64,000 bases of DNA from Pagrus major. Taxonomy: Eukaryota; Chordata; Actinopteri; Spariformes; Sparidae. The position numbers and the translations under genes were made by a program. The notes beneath the pieces are model-generated. The model ran no database searches. It saw only the letters and a list, made by a program, of their open reading frames with translations, and was not told the DNA's origin. The stretch lies in assembly GCF_040436345.1 (NCBI RefSeq), contig NC_133221.1, positions 22,144,665 through 22,208,664 on the forward strand. Reading direction: 5' to 3'. This document shows positions 28,531 to 41,231 of this stretch, piece after piece. Numbering within the stretch: position 1 is the stretch's first letter; the number at the start of each line of letters is the position of its first letter.

Positions 28531-30058
28531 TGCTCCAGTTTAAGAATACAATTATTCAGAGTCAATGTTTCAGACCCTTGTCATCAATAACCAAAGCTCG
28601 GACAGGCTTTACAGTGGACCTGTTGCTCTCTGCATGAGGAGGGAGGAGGAGGAGGAGGAGGAGGAGGGGGAGGAGAAAGAGCTCATTAACATCTTATTAC
28701 AGCTACTTCTGCTCCCTTGTTGGAGTTATTTGGTTGAGCTGGACAATGTGCAACGGTTTATATTCAACCGATAAGGTTTCATCCTTGTAAATGTTCATCA
28801 CTATCCAAGTCAGAAACATTTGATTCTCATATCAGGGTGTTCAATCAGAAGAAGTTGTGTAAGCTCCCACAGAGAGCACAGAGGCTCCCTCATTTCCTTC
28901 ACTGCAGTTTGAAGACTTCTTGGCCCTTTGGGAGCCCACTGGAGGAAGTGGAAAAGCATACAAACAGCGTCCTTTTAAAGGCCATGGGAGATTGTCTGAG
29001 TCTTAATTTGCTTAAATCATATCAGCAAAAATGTATACAGTACACATCCTGAAAAATAATTGAAAGCTGCTACAAGAAAGCAAGACCAAGAGAGAGATCT
29101 AGACACAGGAATGAGGCGTCTCGAGGTTAGAACGGTACTGCTCTGCCCATTCTGTTTCTCAATAATGACGTTCACCAAATGTTCAATAAACTATTGCTAA
29201 GAAAACAAAAACTGAAAAGATCATGAATTATATATAAAAAATGTACACAGAAGTCTGATGTTGTTTCATGGACCATTCAAGCTGCATCATCTTTAAAACA
29301 CCCTGTCACTTTTGTCTTCTCGGGACACTCAAAACAATATAAATATGTATCACAATCACCATGTCTGTACCATTTAAGGACTTATCAAAGGGCCGGTCAG
29401 GACAGTGAGTGTGGAAACTCAGCTTGTTGGCCATTGATTGCAGGAGAAGGATTAATTTTAAGTAGCTGATGTTTAAAATGTTGGGTAAGTTAAAGGGAAA
29501 CTGTCTCACCAAGTGCAACAAAGGTGGTTCAGCTTGGAAATCCTGGAAGATTATCAGCTGTGAACCTGAGAAACATCCTCATCTGAAATCGTCAAATCTG
29601 GAAACCACATAAAAATATACCAAACCAAACCTGTAGATGCCTCATGCCTTCACATTAACAGCATTTTTTTAACAGCTGATAATTTCACCTTGTTGCACAA
29701 TCGCTCTCAACCCCAAAAATGGTCATATAAACCTAAAAATAAAACGCTCCTGTGTAAACATACTGAAACAAAAACTCTCAGTCTGTTTAATGGGCCTGTG
29801 TCTGTGATTCATCCCCCTCCAGTTTAATATGAAGATACAACAAAGACAATTCAGTTTGGCACAGGAACATTTCACGTCCGTCTTTCCTCAGACCTTAAGA
29901 CAACGTTAAGGTCACACATACTTCATCAGGAGAAAATATATATTTATTGTAGTGGTATATTAGAAACACAACATTTACAGAAAATATTAGGTAAAGTATC
30001 AAACTCGAGGTTCAGTTTTGTGATAACAGCAGAGAGTCATTATAATGACTGAGACAGG

Positions 30059-30092
30059 GTGTGTGTATGTGTGTGTGTGTGTGTGTGTGTGT
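30059..30092. repeat. GT microsatellite
   Basis: About 16 GT units with one interruption (GTAT). Confidence 0.9.
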
Positions 30093-31182
30093 AATGGGAG
30101 TCAGATCTTTTGCAAGTAAGTTCCAAATCAGGCTTCACCGTGTCCGACCAAGACTCATTGACATGGAGAGAAACTGTGAGACACTTCACCCAAAATCTAC
30201 CTTTTCAGTGTGAAACACCCGCTGGACCCCCTGCAGACTTGAAAGTTGGCGCTGAAAAGTTTGTAGTTGGATTTAAGTCTCTTACAAAGTACTCCAATCG
30301 AGACAAGTTCTCACAAAGTATTTAAACATCCACAGGAACTTCTCAAACTGCTCCTGCAACAGCTTTTCCTCTAGATATGGATAAATGCATGACTTTTGTA
30401 TCCTCCCTGAACACGTATGGGTGGACAATAGAAGATTAATGCTGAAGAAATAGTTTAACTTGTCTGTTCATATTTCATTATTATTTCCCACTCCATAAAC
30501 CTCTCAATATTGGAATCATTTGTCAGTGATATGAATTCAAGCTGACAACAGCCTCCGTTATCTGAGAAGGAAACTACAAATCTTTAACAGGCACTTTTCA
30601 AGACTACAGGGGGAGAAATTTTATCCTCAAAAGAGGTCAGGTCAGGGAAATTCAGTTTACAGAGATGATGCTGTTCCTGCTGATATATGAGCCTCTCAGT
30701 GAGAGATCCTCTGGCTGGACAGCAGCCAACATATCTGTTGCAGAAAACTGAAGACGTGAGAAAACAGAGATGTTTGACGGCTCATTTTAACTCTAAAGGG
30801 ACTATAGTGTTTTAAAAATGATCATTATTTACATGTTGTTCATATAATCAGTAGGATCCTAACACAAATCAATAATAATGATCATGTTATAGACACCTAA
30901 TGAACCTTATTGCTGCTATTAGCCCTAGCTCTGCTATTAGAACTGAACTGAAATCATGAGGTCTTGTTAATCAGTAATCAAACATCGACATCTTAAGGCC
31001 ATAATGTGAATTCTTTAGTTTGTTTCTCTGATCTAAAAAGAAATTACAATTGGCAGCAAATGTGAGATGTCACAGCTTCTCACATGAACACATCAACCCA
31101 AGAAGAAGAGTTTTTAAAATACTTTGTGGCTTTTAGTGGTGCTGAGTAACTTTGCACATTTACTACTGTAATTAAAGGGAAA

Positions 31183-31536
31183 AGGAGTATAAAGCCTTTT
31201 GTGGCTCCAGATAAAATAAAGATAAAAATAAAGGTATAAATTGCCTTCAGTTGTCACTCAGTGACTAAGTTGCATTGTGGGTAATGTAGGTGCCAGGTTT
31301 TAGTTTATAGCTAGCATTGCAGTCCTATAACACCACTGGACTCATAATGGATGGGACAAACAACTGATCGAAATAGATACAGCAGAACCAGATATCGCCA
31401 AATTCTTCATCTTATTCAAAACTTGGTGCCTACATTACCTACAATTCAACTTGTGCAACTTGTGAGTGACATCACTTGAGGTAGTAATCAGATTACATGC
31501 AGCTTCCTATGGAGCCAATTAAGGATTTATACTACT
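31183..31536. mobile_element. TTAA-type MITE, second copy (internal part)
   Basis: Its order of blocks matches the copy at 39065-39670: AGTATAAAGCCTTTTGTGGC, CATTGTGGGTAATGTAGG, GCCAGGTTTT, GGACTCATAATGG, TACAGCAGA, then GCTTCCTATGGAGCCA and ATACTAC. Its two ends are inverted repeats of each other (GTATAAAGCC...GGCTCC against GGAGCC...ATACTAC). The outer terminal parts are lost or too diverged to see. Confidence 0.7.
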
Positions 31537-34500
31537 TGTTTGTGGAGTACAATTTTGAGATTGAGCCTTTTTCTATTGTATGCTTCTTTATTTCATGAAA
31601 CCCTTCACTTTGAACTCCACTGCATCTATTTAAAAGCTATAGTCAGTGGGTGACTGGTTCATTTTTGACAGGGGGGTGGCTCAGTGGGAGCACCCACCTG
31701 CCACCATACCTCCAACCAACACACACACCCATCTGCACCTCCCACAGGACAATGCTGCAGGATTCTTTAACCATACTACAGGCAGCAGTGTAACTCAGTG
31801 CTGTGAACAGGCTCTTTTAAACTGTGTAACCATCAAGACCTCACTGTAGATTGAGAATAAGTAGTGGATTATGTCGATGCCCCCGTTAGAATTTGCAACA
31901 GGCTCAAGTTTTGAACAGGAAGGAAAAAAAAAAAAGATTGTCCGACCATTAAAAAAAAACCTCATTGTGCCACCTCCAGCTCTGGCTCCTCATTCTCTCC
32001 TCCCCTCCAACACAGGCCTGCGTGACATGAGCTCAGCCCTGCCTGGTGTTCCTGCTGACCTGCAACACAGATAAATCCTCCTAATTGGGCACCAGCCAAC
32101 ACTATGGCACAAACAGGGTCCAATACAGCGCAGACTTGTTTAAAAATACACTCAAGACCTGCACCGTGTCGCTTGAGCTGTTTGGGAGAGAATCTATTTA
32201 GAAACTCCACCTAATGATGACTTTTATTGGTCCTAGCAGTAAATTTGACCTGTACGTCTCTGACATCTGGTGACAGGGCACACGGCAGACAGAAAGAAGG
32301 AGGTGAACGTAGGTATGAAGATGGATAAAAGTGGGCACCACGACCACCCATCACCCATTCGGTTGTTGGCATAACCTGAAGAGATCAGAAGAACCAGGCA
32401 ACTTTTAACACAGATCATTTCCACATCATTTTGTAAATGTCAAAAATGCCTTCAGAGGGTATTCACCTGCTTGTTTATGTTGCAAAACAAAAAAAGCATG
32501 CCAGCAGCTGAACACGATAACTGTGTATCATAGGGAAATGAAAAGGTTGAAAACACTCATTATCCCTTTTCCTATTTGAGCTGCACCTGCAGTTGAAGCT
32601 TTTCCCCCATAAATATAACTGTGAAAGCCTTTCTGAAAAATATTGTAGCCATAGAAATAAATCCTGTTTACTTGCTTTTATAAATAGAAGACTGCTTTGT
32701 TTTTTCCTGTTTAATCCCTCTTGTTAAATTTGAGCCATTACAGCAATCACAGGCCTGTTTCGGCTCTGATTAGCCGCACTCGGTCCTGCTGTGAGAACCA
32801 GGGTGTTCTGTGCGTGTGTGCGTGTGTGTGTGCTGCTTGAAGAGAAACAGAACAAGCTGCTAAGGGTTTGAACCTTGAGCTGTGGCACAGTTTAACACCA
32901 CGTAATACTATTAGAGGTCTGCTTGTGGGTTAATAATGTGGACCAACATGCAACAGAAGAGGACAGCAAACACACCTGCAAGACAGCTGACAGTTCTTCA
33001 GAGGGAGTCGAAACCTTAAGATTAGATGAGAGAGAACTGGACTCCACTTAATATTATGGAGTATACAGTTTCCAGATGTTCTTGTGAACGTTAGGCTGAT
33101 TAAAATGTGGAGTTGTAGATCAGTTGGCAGGACACAGAGTACATTTTGTCCAACAGGCTTTCACAGGGAAACTGTTCAGACTTAGCATTAATGGAAAGCT
33201 ACAGTGAGAACGTGTCTCCTCTTCAAGCTGACTGACACATCAGCTCTGAGAAAACCTGCTGAATCACTAACCAGGTTTCTCTGAGGACGTTTGAAATCCT
33301 TACAAGTGATAACTCATATAGAGGCCAGACTGATTATATTGTATAACAGATCAATTGTGGATATTGTGAAACAAAAAGCTCAGCTGCTGCTGTACAGGCT
33401 GAAAACAGGATGTCTAGATGTTGTGTGATCAGTGCCATCTAGTGGTGCACCACTATATTACAACATCTAATCATACGTTCTGCATTTAAAGGATCCATGC
33501 TACTATTTTTGGATTTATTTGTCTAAGTTTGGAGTTATTTGTGTCAACTAGCAGCACTGAAATAAAACGATTGGGAATATTTTTCAAACCATCATCATCA
33601 AATGTTTTTAGATTGACATCTAATCTTCCAGGCAGTCAACAGATGTAGGGATCAATGAGTTGATCGACAGAAAATAAATAGCCAAAAATTATATATATTT
33701 GATATTGGACTAATCATTTCAGTCGACTATCCAGGAAAAATATCAAACATTCTCTGGTCGCAGCTTCTCAGATTTAAGGATTTATTTTTTGTCCCTGTTT
33801 AATATCGCCGTAAATTTTATATCTTTAGGGTTCAAACTGTCTGACAAAACAAGTAATTTGCTGGTAAATGGGCATCTTCAAAAACAAATCAATCATTCAA
33901 AAACAAGATTCATTGGTTATGACAATAATTACTGGTTGCAGTTTCATTTTTTTTTTTACACTGCATCAGTGTGACAGATAAAATCTGAGCAATAATCAAA
34001 ACTAGAGACCATCATCATTCCAGCTGCAACGTCGGTCAACAAGTTCACGTTCTGACCCACAACTACTCTCAGTAGTGATTACTACATTATTACATGAGAC
34101 CACACCCATCTTCAATCTGCTTTAATGTCTATTTAAACTCTACACCTGTAAAGTTTTGTGACTGGATCTTGTACAGTTGTGACGCCATCACGCTGACAAA
34201 ATCTGTCCACGTTTGTGTGTGTGTGTTTGTTTGTTCTGTGCGTGTGTGTGTGAGTGTGTGTGTGTGTGATTTGAGTGAACTGACACTTTAACTAGTTTTG
34301 AAGTGAGCTGTCATGAGGGAAGGTAAAAGATGGGACAGAAGAGAGACTGATTAAAATGTAAGACTTGAAGGTCTGTTCATTTGTAACCAGACAGCTGCCA
34401 GATGTTTCTCTCAGTCAATCAGAAGCAAACAGCTGTTTCCATGAGAGAAAATATATTTTTATAAAACAACAGCAAATTCTATTTACACAGTAATACATGA

Positions 34501-34659
34501 AATATTCCCAGTGGACCTTTTAAGATCATTCATTTGATGACCATTCAATATGAACAGTATCATTTGGTTTCACCAAACACAATAAAATAAAAAAATCCAA
34601 AACAATTTCAGTCAGAAAGTTACAAAAGATCAGAGACTCCTGATATCTGAGATCCAAGT

Positions 34660-37600
34660 TTAGGAGGTAACCACAGTAACATCCGCAGCAACAGTCAAAC
34701 AAGAGGGCGTCGGTGCAGACGTAACCGTGGTGATGGCAGTAGAGGCTCCGGTTGATGTCAATGTGGTAACGGAGGGCTCGTTGGGTCGAGCAGGAACTGG
34801 TTTAGCGATTCTCATGGGAATAAAGACGTTAGAGGCAGAGTGCTCGCTCAGGTACTCGCCTCCTTTCTCCTCATAGTCCTGCCTGCTGATCCACCCTTCT
34901 GCTGCTTCCCCCCCTCCTGTAGGGAGATGCTCCAGGGCCCAGTCTCGTGCTCCGTACCAGGCGTCCAGGGCCGGCCGCGACGCCATTCTCACCTGGGAGA
35001 GAGAAGTGATAGGTGCCATTTTAAGGACTTTAATGTCAGACGCACATTAGAGAATTTTTATGTACGCCTTAATATGGTTGGAGGACTTCGTACCTTGAAG
35101 TGTGATTGGAAGGGCCTCATAGCCAGCAGTTCTCTCTCCACTCTCTCCTTCATCCCGGGGTACTGCATGTTCCCTCCTGTCAGAAACACATTGCTCACCA
35201 GCGCCTCCTGCTGCTCTGGAGTGTACCTGTGTGTGTTATATAAGAAGCCGTTACATCAGTTTCACCTGTCGTTTCTTATATAAAAATAAAATGAGAAAAA
35301 AAATGTTAAAGATGCCAAAATGAAGCATTTGTGTGATAAAATAAAATAGGCAACGAGAGACTTTGCATGATCCATATTTATGTTTACATCTACTGTGTCT
35401 GTTGTATGATATCATTACCTGGCCAGGACATACTCCAGCGTCTCCATCAGTCCCATCTGGTCCTCTCCGGTCGGTGAGGGCTGGAACAGGATCTCTGGAC
35501 ACCGCAGACGCTCTGTCCCCACAAACAGCTGGTGGTACTCCGCCATGTTGAACACAGGCTGGAGATCAAAGCTATTTTTTTACTCACACCAACGTTTGAC
35601 AAGCATTGACAAGAAATATTTCATTGTATGAGCAAATTTTCATTACAAAAACATAATATAGGACAAAAAGTTTTCACACACATCCTGCTACACATTAACC
35701 TGGCAGACAACTGTCTGTATAGCGTTAATGAGGATCTAAATATCTATCTGGGAAGTTCCAGTGTCTCTGTGTCACTACCTGAACCACATTAGCAGGTTTT
35801 TCTGGCAGCGTGTCCTCGGGGAAGTCAGGATCCATAAGCGTCACTCCGTCTCCCTCATCCATTGGATGCTCCAGCTCCGACACCTGGCAGAGAGACACAG
35901 AACAGCCTCAGGCTTCATGTCAGCTGCAGCACATCGACTGCAGCAAACAAGGACGGGTCCTGTAGAGTCCCACAACACATTCATGCTAATGACATGTAGA
36001 CCTCATTATTTATCAGTACATTTCAATGTGGCCTCAGCCCAGTGGCTCGATCTGCTGGTGTCAGTACTTTAGTGGAGAATAAAGTTAAGTTTGACCACTT
36101 TGCTTCCCTTGTACTGTCAGAAACTGAGGCATTTGCATATTCAGATTATAGCCAAGTGATACAGTACATACATACTACTTACACTGCTTATATAACACTG
36201 CTATAAACTATAAAAATAAAGTAATACATATGTTTTTCTTTGAGTAACCTAATATACACTCAAGGTCAAAAGGGGTACTTTATAATTACTGATAAAGAGC
36301 CAATATGCTACTAATAAGCATGCTACTATCCAAATTGTGATATCCTAAGTCTGTTTTCCTCTGATTTGGTACAGTAACACTCACCTCAGTCTTTCCCTCA
36401 ACTCCGTCGCTGTGCAGCAGCTTCTGTCTGCCCTGCTCCACAGCCAGCTGCAGTTTGCTGATGTACGACTGCAGCTCCTCGGCAGAGTCCATGTTGAGCT
36501 CCACCAGGCTCTTATGAAACTGATCCAGCAGGCCATCTTCCAGCAGCTCCTACCAGAAGAAAACTCTTCGGTCAGTGTGCAGCACACAGCAGTTGTGTTT
36601 TACAATTAAACCAAAGATCAAACATAAAAAATGCGCACAAAATTCTTGAAGAACAATTAACCTTTTTTATTGTCTATTTGCAATTATCAAATGGGTCAAA
36701 ACATCTTTCCTTCTGTATGTTAAATCTTAAGTCTTACACATATTAATACCATAAAGCACTTTAGAATAAACTGTAAATGATACAATATGTGTCTTGCCTG
36801 TACAGCCATAAGTCTGTCCAGCCTCTCTTGGTCCTGCAGCAGCTTCTCCTCCCGGCGGCGAGCATTGATCTCCTGAAGCCGCCGAAGCTGCTGAGCTCGT
36901 CTCTCCTGCCTCTCCTCCACACTCACACAGCCGCCCGGCACCTTACCGGAGAAGGGAAGCTGCATGCGGTGAACCTCCCGATCATAAAACTCTGGGCTGC
37001 GCCACTTTTCCAGCTCTATGGAGAACACGCCACAGAGTGAAAGGAAAATAAGTTTGCATGCGTTTCCATGTTTTTTTCTAGCTCCTCCAGTTACAAGCTG
37101 CAAGGAGAAAATTCTTGAATCTTAAAAACTTTAACAGTTTTTTTGCTGCTGAGTTATAAACTCCCAGAGAAGCTCGAAGTTTATAAATATGTATGTTTGC
37201 ACTGACATACTGCACCTTCATGATAATCCACAGCAGTGTAACTGTGTTCGTGGAGCAGTTCCTCCACACGGCTGAGTGTGATGGCAGCAAGGTGACCTGG
37301 GTATTTCAGTTGGAGGAGGCGCTGCAGGTAGGACGCTGCCTGACTCCCAGCCACATTCACACGCTTACAGTTCACAGCGTCCAACCTAGAATCGAAACCA
37401 TATGGAATTAGACTCAAACTGTGCAAAATGAGTGTTTTATTGGGAGATAAAAACATCAGGAAAGAATAACAGAGAGGAAAATAATAATGATAAATGTCTG
37501 TGAATCTGTGAATCCTCACCTGCCATTGATAACCGGCAGAATGTGTGAACAGTGGTATCCTGAGGACAGAACGATGCCGGTGTGGGGAGGCTGGAGGTTC

Positions 37601-40269
37601 CTTTGAGAGTTGTTGTGGGAGAAACTGTACAAGCTGTCTATGCCGTAGGAGACGTATGGGACGCCGTAGCACTCAAACAGCAACTCTGACATCATCTGGC
37701 GACAGTGCAGCGGGTTACAGGGCGCCTCTGTCAGCACAATGGGGTGTGACACACTGCCCTACAGCGGCACAGGGAAAGTAATGCTCATTGATCATCTGAA
37801 TGCCATGAAGAGTTAATCTGACGTTGCATGTAAAACAGATATGGCTGAATATTATCAGACTGCATTATTGATATATACACTTCATGTTGCTACAAAAACA
37901 CTTTCCCTATTCCCTTATTTGAGTGCTTCTCACTTCGGAAATCTTTAAGGCCTGCCATTATGAAGACTGTTCTGATGTTCTCAGCAGCTGAGCACACTGC
38001 TCTGTAACCATATCACAACATCACCGCAGGCTTACACCAAAGTGGACAGACAGAACCAACTCAAGAATATGACTGCCAAGTGTGACATCTTATATGTTAT
38101 TCTGACTCACCATCTAGTTAAAAAATAGTGGAAAAACCGTGAACAACTTTCTTCATTCATTAGAAAGATCGTTCACCTCTTGCATTTTTTCATTTACATC
38201 TCTCTCCTTGCATCTTAAGGTGGAGGGATGTGCAGTGGGAGATGCAGGGAGAGGACGCAAATGAGGGAACCATCAGGGATGCAAGGATGCAGTTAAGGTG
38301 ATTGGGATGTACCCATAATCGTAACAGACAAAAACATTTATGCCCCCTAAAACATGTTTATTTTACTCTTATTGAGTGTTGCTATGTAGTCTATACATAC
38401 AGTACATACTCAGCTGAGAGACAGGTGTGACAGATGATAAGTACTTTTTTTCAGAGAAAAAAGTTTTAAAAAATTAAATTAAATTAAAATAAACGTTGGA
38501 TTAGAAATAAAACCTCTTCTCCAATCCTCAGGCATGTTGGCTGGTTGCCTGTCCTTAACATAATATTACTGTCTACAATATAAATGGTATTTAAATGTAC
38601 TTTTGTACTGTTTTGTATATATTGTGTAAGCTTTGTGTATTTTTTTACACTCCGTTTTTGTGCTTTTTATACATTTCTGTATATTTGAGCAGATCCAATT
38701 AGCCCAATAATCAAAAGATCCACAGAGGAACACTACTTAGAAAAATGTTAAAATACAGGTGTGAGGATTTGCTGTCATTAATCTAAAGTCTGAGTACAGA
38801 ACAATACATTCATTGATTATATAAATCATTATTTGCAGTCATACTGTCTTCTTGCACATGTATGTTAGTATTCCTGAATAAGCTGCTTATTTAGCTCTGA
38901 CTTTTGCCTTTTAATGTGAAGTGTATGGAGACCTTTTTTAAGGTCTAATGTGGGGCTTGAGACGGATTTAGTTGGGGTCTATGCAACACTAACACTAATT
39001 ATCTGTGTTAACTATATGGTCTAGAATGAGTTAACACAGAGGGAAAGACACTCTGTGGTATCACTTAAAGGGTAATGCCACAGATTTTTCACATTAAAGT
39101 GTGTTTACAGGTCTTGAGAAGTACTAATGCATATGTGAAAAATAGTATAAAGCATTTCGTGGCTCCAGAGGAAGCTCCATGTAATTTAAATTGCCTCCAG
39201 TGATGACACTCAGCGGAAAAGTTCCATTGTGGGAAATGTGGGCGCCAGGTTTTAAAAGGCAGTCCACTGGTCTAGCGTTGCACTCCTGTAACACTGTTGG
39301 ACTCATTATGGAAAATTTTAAATGATTGATCAGAATCAATACAGCAGACCCAGAGATATTCCTTTTGAAAACCTCCTGCCTACATTACCCACAATGCAAT
39401 CTAGCCACTAAGTGATTTCATTGGAGGCAATTTACATACAGCTTCCTCTGGAGCCACAAAAGGCTTCATACTACTTTTTTTTTTAACATATGCAGTAGTA
39501 CTCCCTGAGAACTGTAAATACATTTACTTTTACATTTACATTCAGGGCATTTAGCAGATGCTTTTGTCCAAAGCAACTTACAATAAGTGCATTTTGTCAC
39601 AAGAAAGAATCACAATATATCACACATTAAATATACTTTAATGTGTAAAATTGGTGGAGTTACCCTTTAAGTCTATAAATAAAATCAATAGTATGCTACA
39701 TGGTTTTACAACTAACATCAACTTCCCTTACTTTTTCTGAAAGGACTTTGATAAGCAAAGAAAATGTAAAGTAAAATAAATTAATCTAAGCGTCTTGTCT
39801 CGTAAACTTTAGTTAACTTGGATCCAGATTTGCTGTATGACACACACACCTGCGGACACACACAGTCCCATCAGTCACAACTCACCTCTGAGGTGATGCC
39901 CAGGTGTGTAAACACATAGTCGAAGATGAGCTCCTGGATCTCGAAGTTCACCACCACGTTTCGGTCGAACTGGCTCTTCAGCAGCCACCGCAGCGGCTCC
40001 AGGTTTGGGATATCGTTGCCGATCTGGGTCTCGCTGCGAGCAGCCCCTCTGCTGCGCGCCGCTACCGACCTGAAGAGCAGCCGCGGGGAGTCAAGCTCCG
40101 CCGCTGGTACCGCCCAGCCGGCCCGGGTCTGGAAGGAGCCGTTATCTATCACTATCGGGGCCGGTGTAGGGGTCACATACTGGGCCGGGACCTCAAAAAT
40201 CGGGTCAGGAGAGGTTTTACAGTCCTGAAATGAGAAAATTTGATAGACCGGTTCGACTTTGGAAGCCAT
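34660..40269 (-). CDS. actr5: Actin-related protein 5 (INO80 complex subunit)
   Basis: Nine minus-strand exons: 40269-39886, 37758-37520, 37385-37216, 37015-36798, 36549-36385, 35883-35779, 35558-35419, 35226-35094, 34992-34660. All join in frame to 628 aa; human ACTR5 has 607. The protein is a nuclear subunit of the INO80 nucleosome remodeller, where Arp5 grips the nucleosome. Actin-fold landmarks are [14 protein letters not shown] near residue 40, [52 protein letters not shown], and [11 protein letters not shown] near the C-terminus. The Arp5-specific insertion is visible as a long charged helix, [20 protein letters not shown]. Intron 4 appears to use a GC donor (CAG|GCAAGA). The C-terminal tail after [13 protein letters not shown] is Thr/Ser/Val-rich and unlike the human tail. 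Confidence 0.96.
39065..39670. mobile_element. TTAA-flanked MITE (piggyBac-like) with nested insert
   Basis: The ends read TTAAAGGGTAA and, inverted, TTACCCTTTAA. The inverted repeats run well over 100 bases: left GTGTTTACAGGTCTTGAG and AATAGTATAAAGC, with TGGCTCCAGAGGAAGCT, all mirrored on the right. TTAA at both borders is the piggyBac target signature. The right arm is split at about 39522-39629 by a fragment containing GCATTTAGCAGATGCTTTTG and CCAAAGCAACTTACAATAAG, a motif frequent in other teleost repeats. It lies in actr5 intron 1. No transposase is present. Confidence 0.75.
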
Positions 40270-41135
40270 TTTGGATGCTTGTCACAGTAAAATACATCCG
40301 AGTGGAAGCCTGGCGTCACCGACTTATGGTTCCCAGTCAATTTTTAATCAACTATTACAACATAAATGTATTTGATCCGAGTGAATAAGTATACATAAAC
40401 AGGTGGAAAAGTATCTGAGTAGCACTCTACAAATCATTTATAATAATTATAAGCCAGTAAAATAAATGCTTTGGCTCTAGTGTTTTATACATTTACCCAC
40501 ATCATTATAATTTTAATTTAATTGTAAGTTTAGGTTCAGTTTAGGTTTATAATAGTTATGTATTGTATACGTATATACTGCATGAATACGCATTTGTAGT
40601 GAATGTGAATTTTGAAAAATGTTTCTACATTTTACCACCAGAGGTCGTACTACACTATCTGAGCATAACGTGATGATGAGCCCATAATATGTCCACGCAT
40701 GGGTGAGACACACTGATTGATTCATTCTTGGTGGATTATTGGTAGGCACTCTCTCAGTTATAGGGCCTGTTTATTATGAAGTCAACTTGTATATATAAGT
40801 ATTATATAAACTAAACATTCGCCATTCAAAGATGACAGAAATGTTACATTACCTCTTAGATCTCACTGACTCATTTGGCCAGTCAGTTCAAGCTCGTGCT
40901 GTGCAGCCACATTTTGGTCAAACCCAAAGAACTTTATTTTAATTTCTAGTTGAAGTTTCCTTCTGATGGAATGATGAAGCCATACAAGAGCAATGAATTA
41001 CAGCTCACACTTTATGTCAGCTACTGGTTTGCTGATGTTTGTCAGTGAGCTGCAGGAACATTAACCAGTGTGTGCAGCGGTTTGAATTTGAGTCAATGAA
41101 AGAAGCTGGAGAAGCAGAGTGTTCATTAGCAGAGT

Positions 41136-41231
41136 TACAGCAGCACGTCTTTTGGTGTCCCCCTCAGGAATGGCTCTTGAGAAAACCTCCTGTAGTTGTC
41201 CTCTCCAAAGTTGATGTTAGGTTGTCGCCCC
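41136..41231 (-). CDS. Possible terminal coding exon, unknown gene
   Basis: On the minus strand an acceptor-like sequence (CTCTTTCAGTTTGCACACAAACAG) is followed by an open frame of about 31 codons ending in TAA. The peptide starts GRQPNINFGEDNYRRFSQEP and ends GTPKDVLL. Its composition looks protein-like, but I do not recognise it and no upstream exon was found. Chance is a real alternative. Confidence 0.2.

Larger units (their letters stand above)
28531..34659. other. Intergenic, ndufa4l2 to actr5
   Basis: Six kilobases with no recognised exon. Contents are a GGA-repeat (about 28644-28671) just upstream of ndufa4l2, a GT tract (30059-30092), a MITE copy (about 31183-31536) and a short tRNA-SINE-like fragment near 31672-31720 (GGGTGGCTCAGTGGGAGCAC). 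It must hold the ndufa4l2 promoter and the 3' end of actr5, but no signal is clear enough to call. Confidence 0.5.

Noticed and set aside
29876-29886. Hypoxia response element (ACGTG) upstream of ndufa4l2
   Set aside because: A single five-base match about 1.35 kb upstream is expected by chance, with no ancillary motif.
34840-35283. 147-codon plus-strand frame over the actr5 3' exons
   Set aside because: It spans actr5 exons 8 and 9 and an intron in antisense; no homology.
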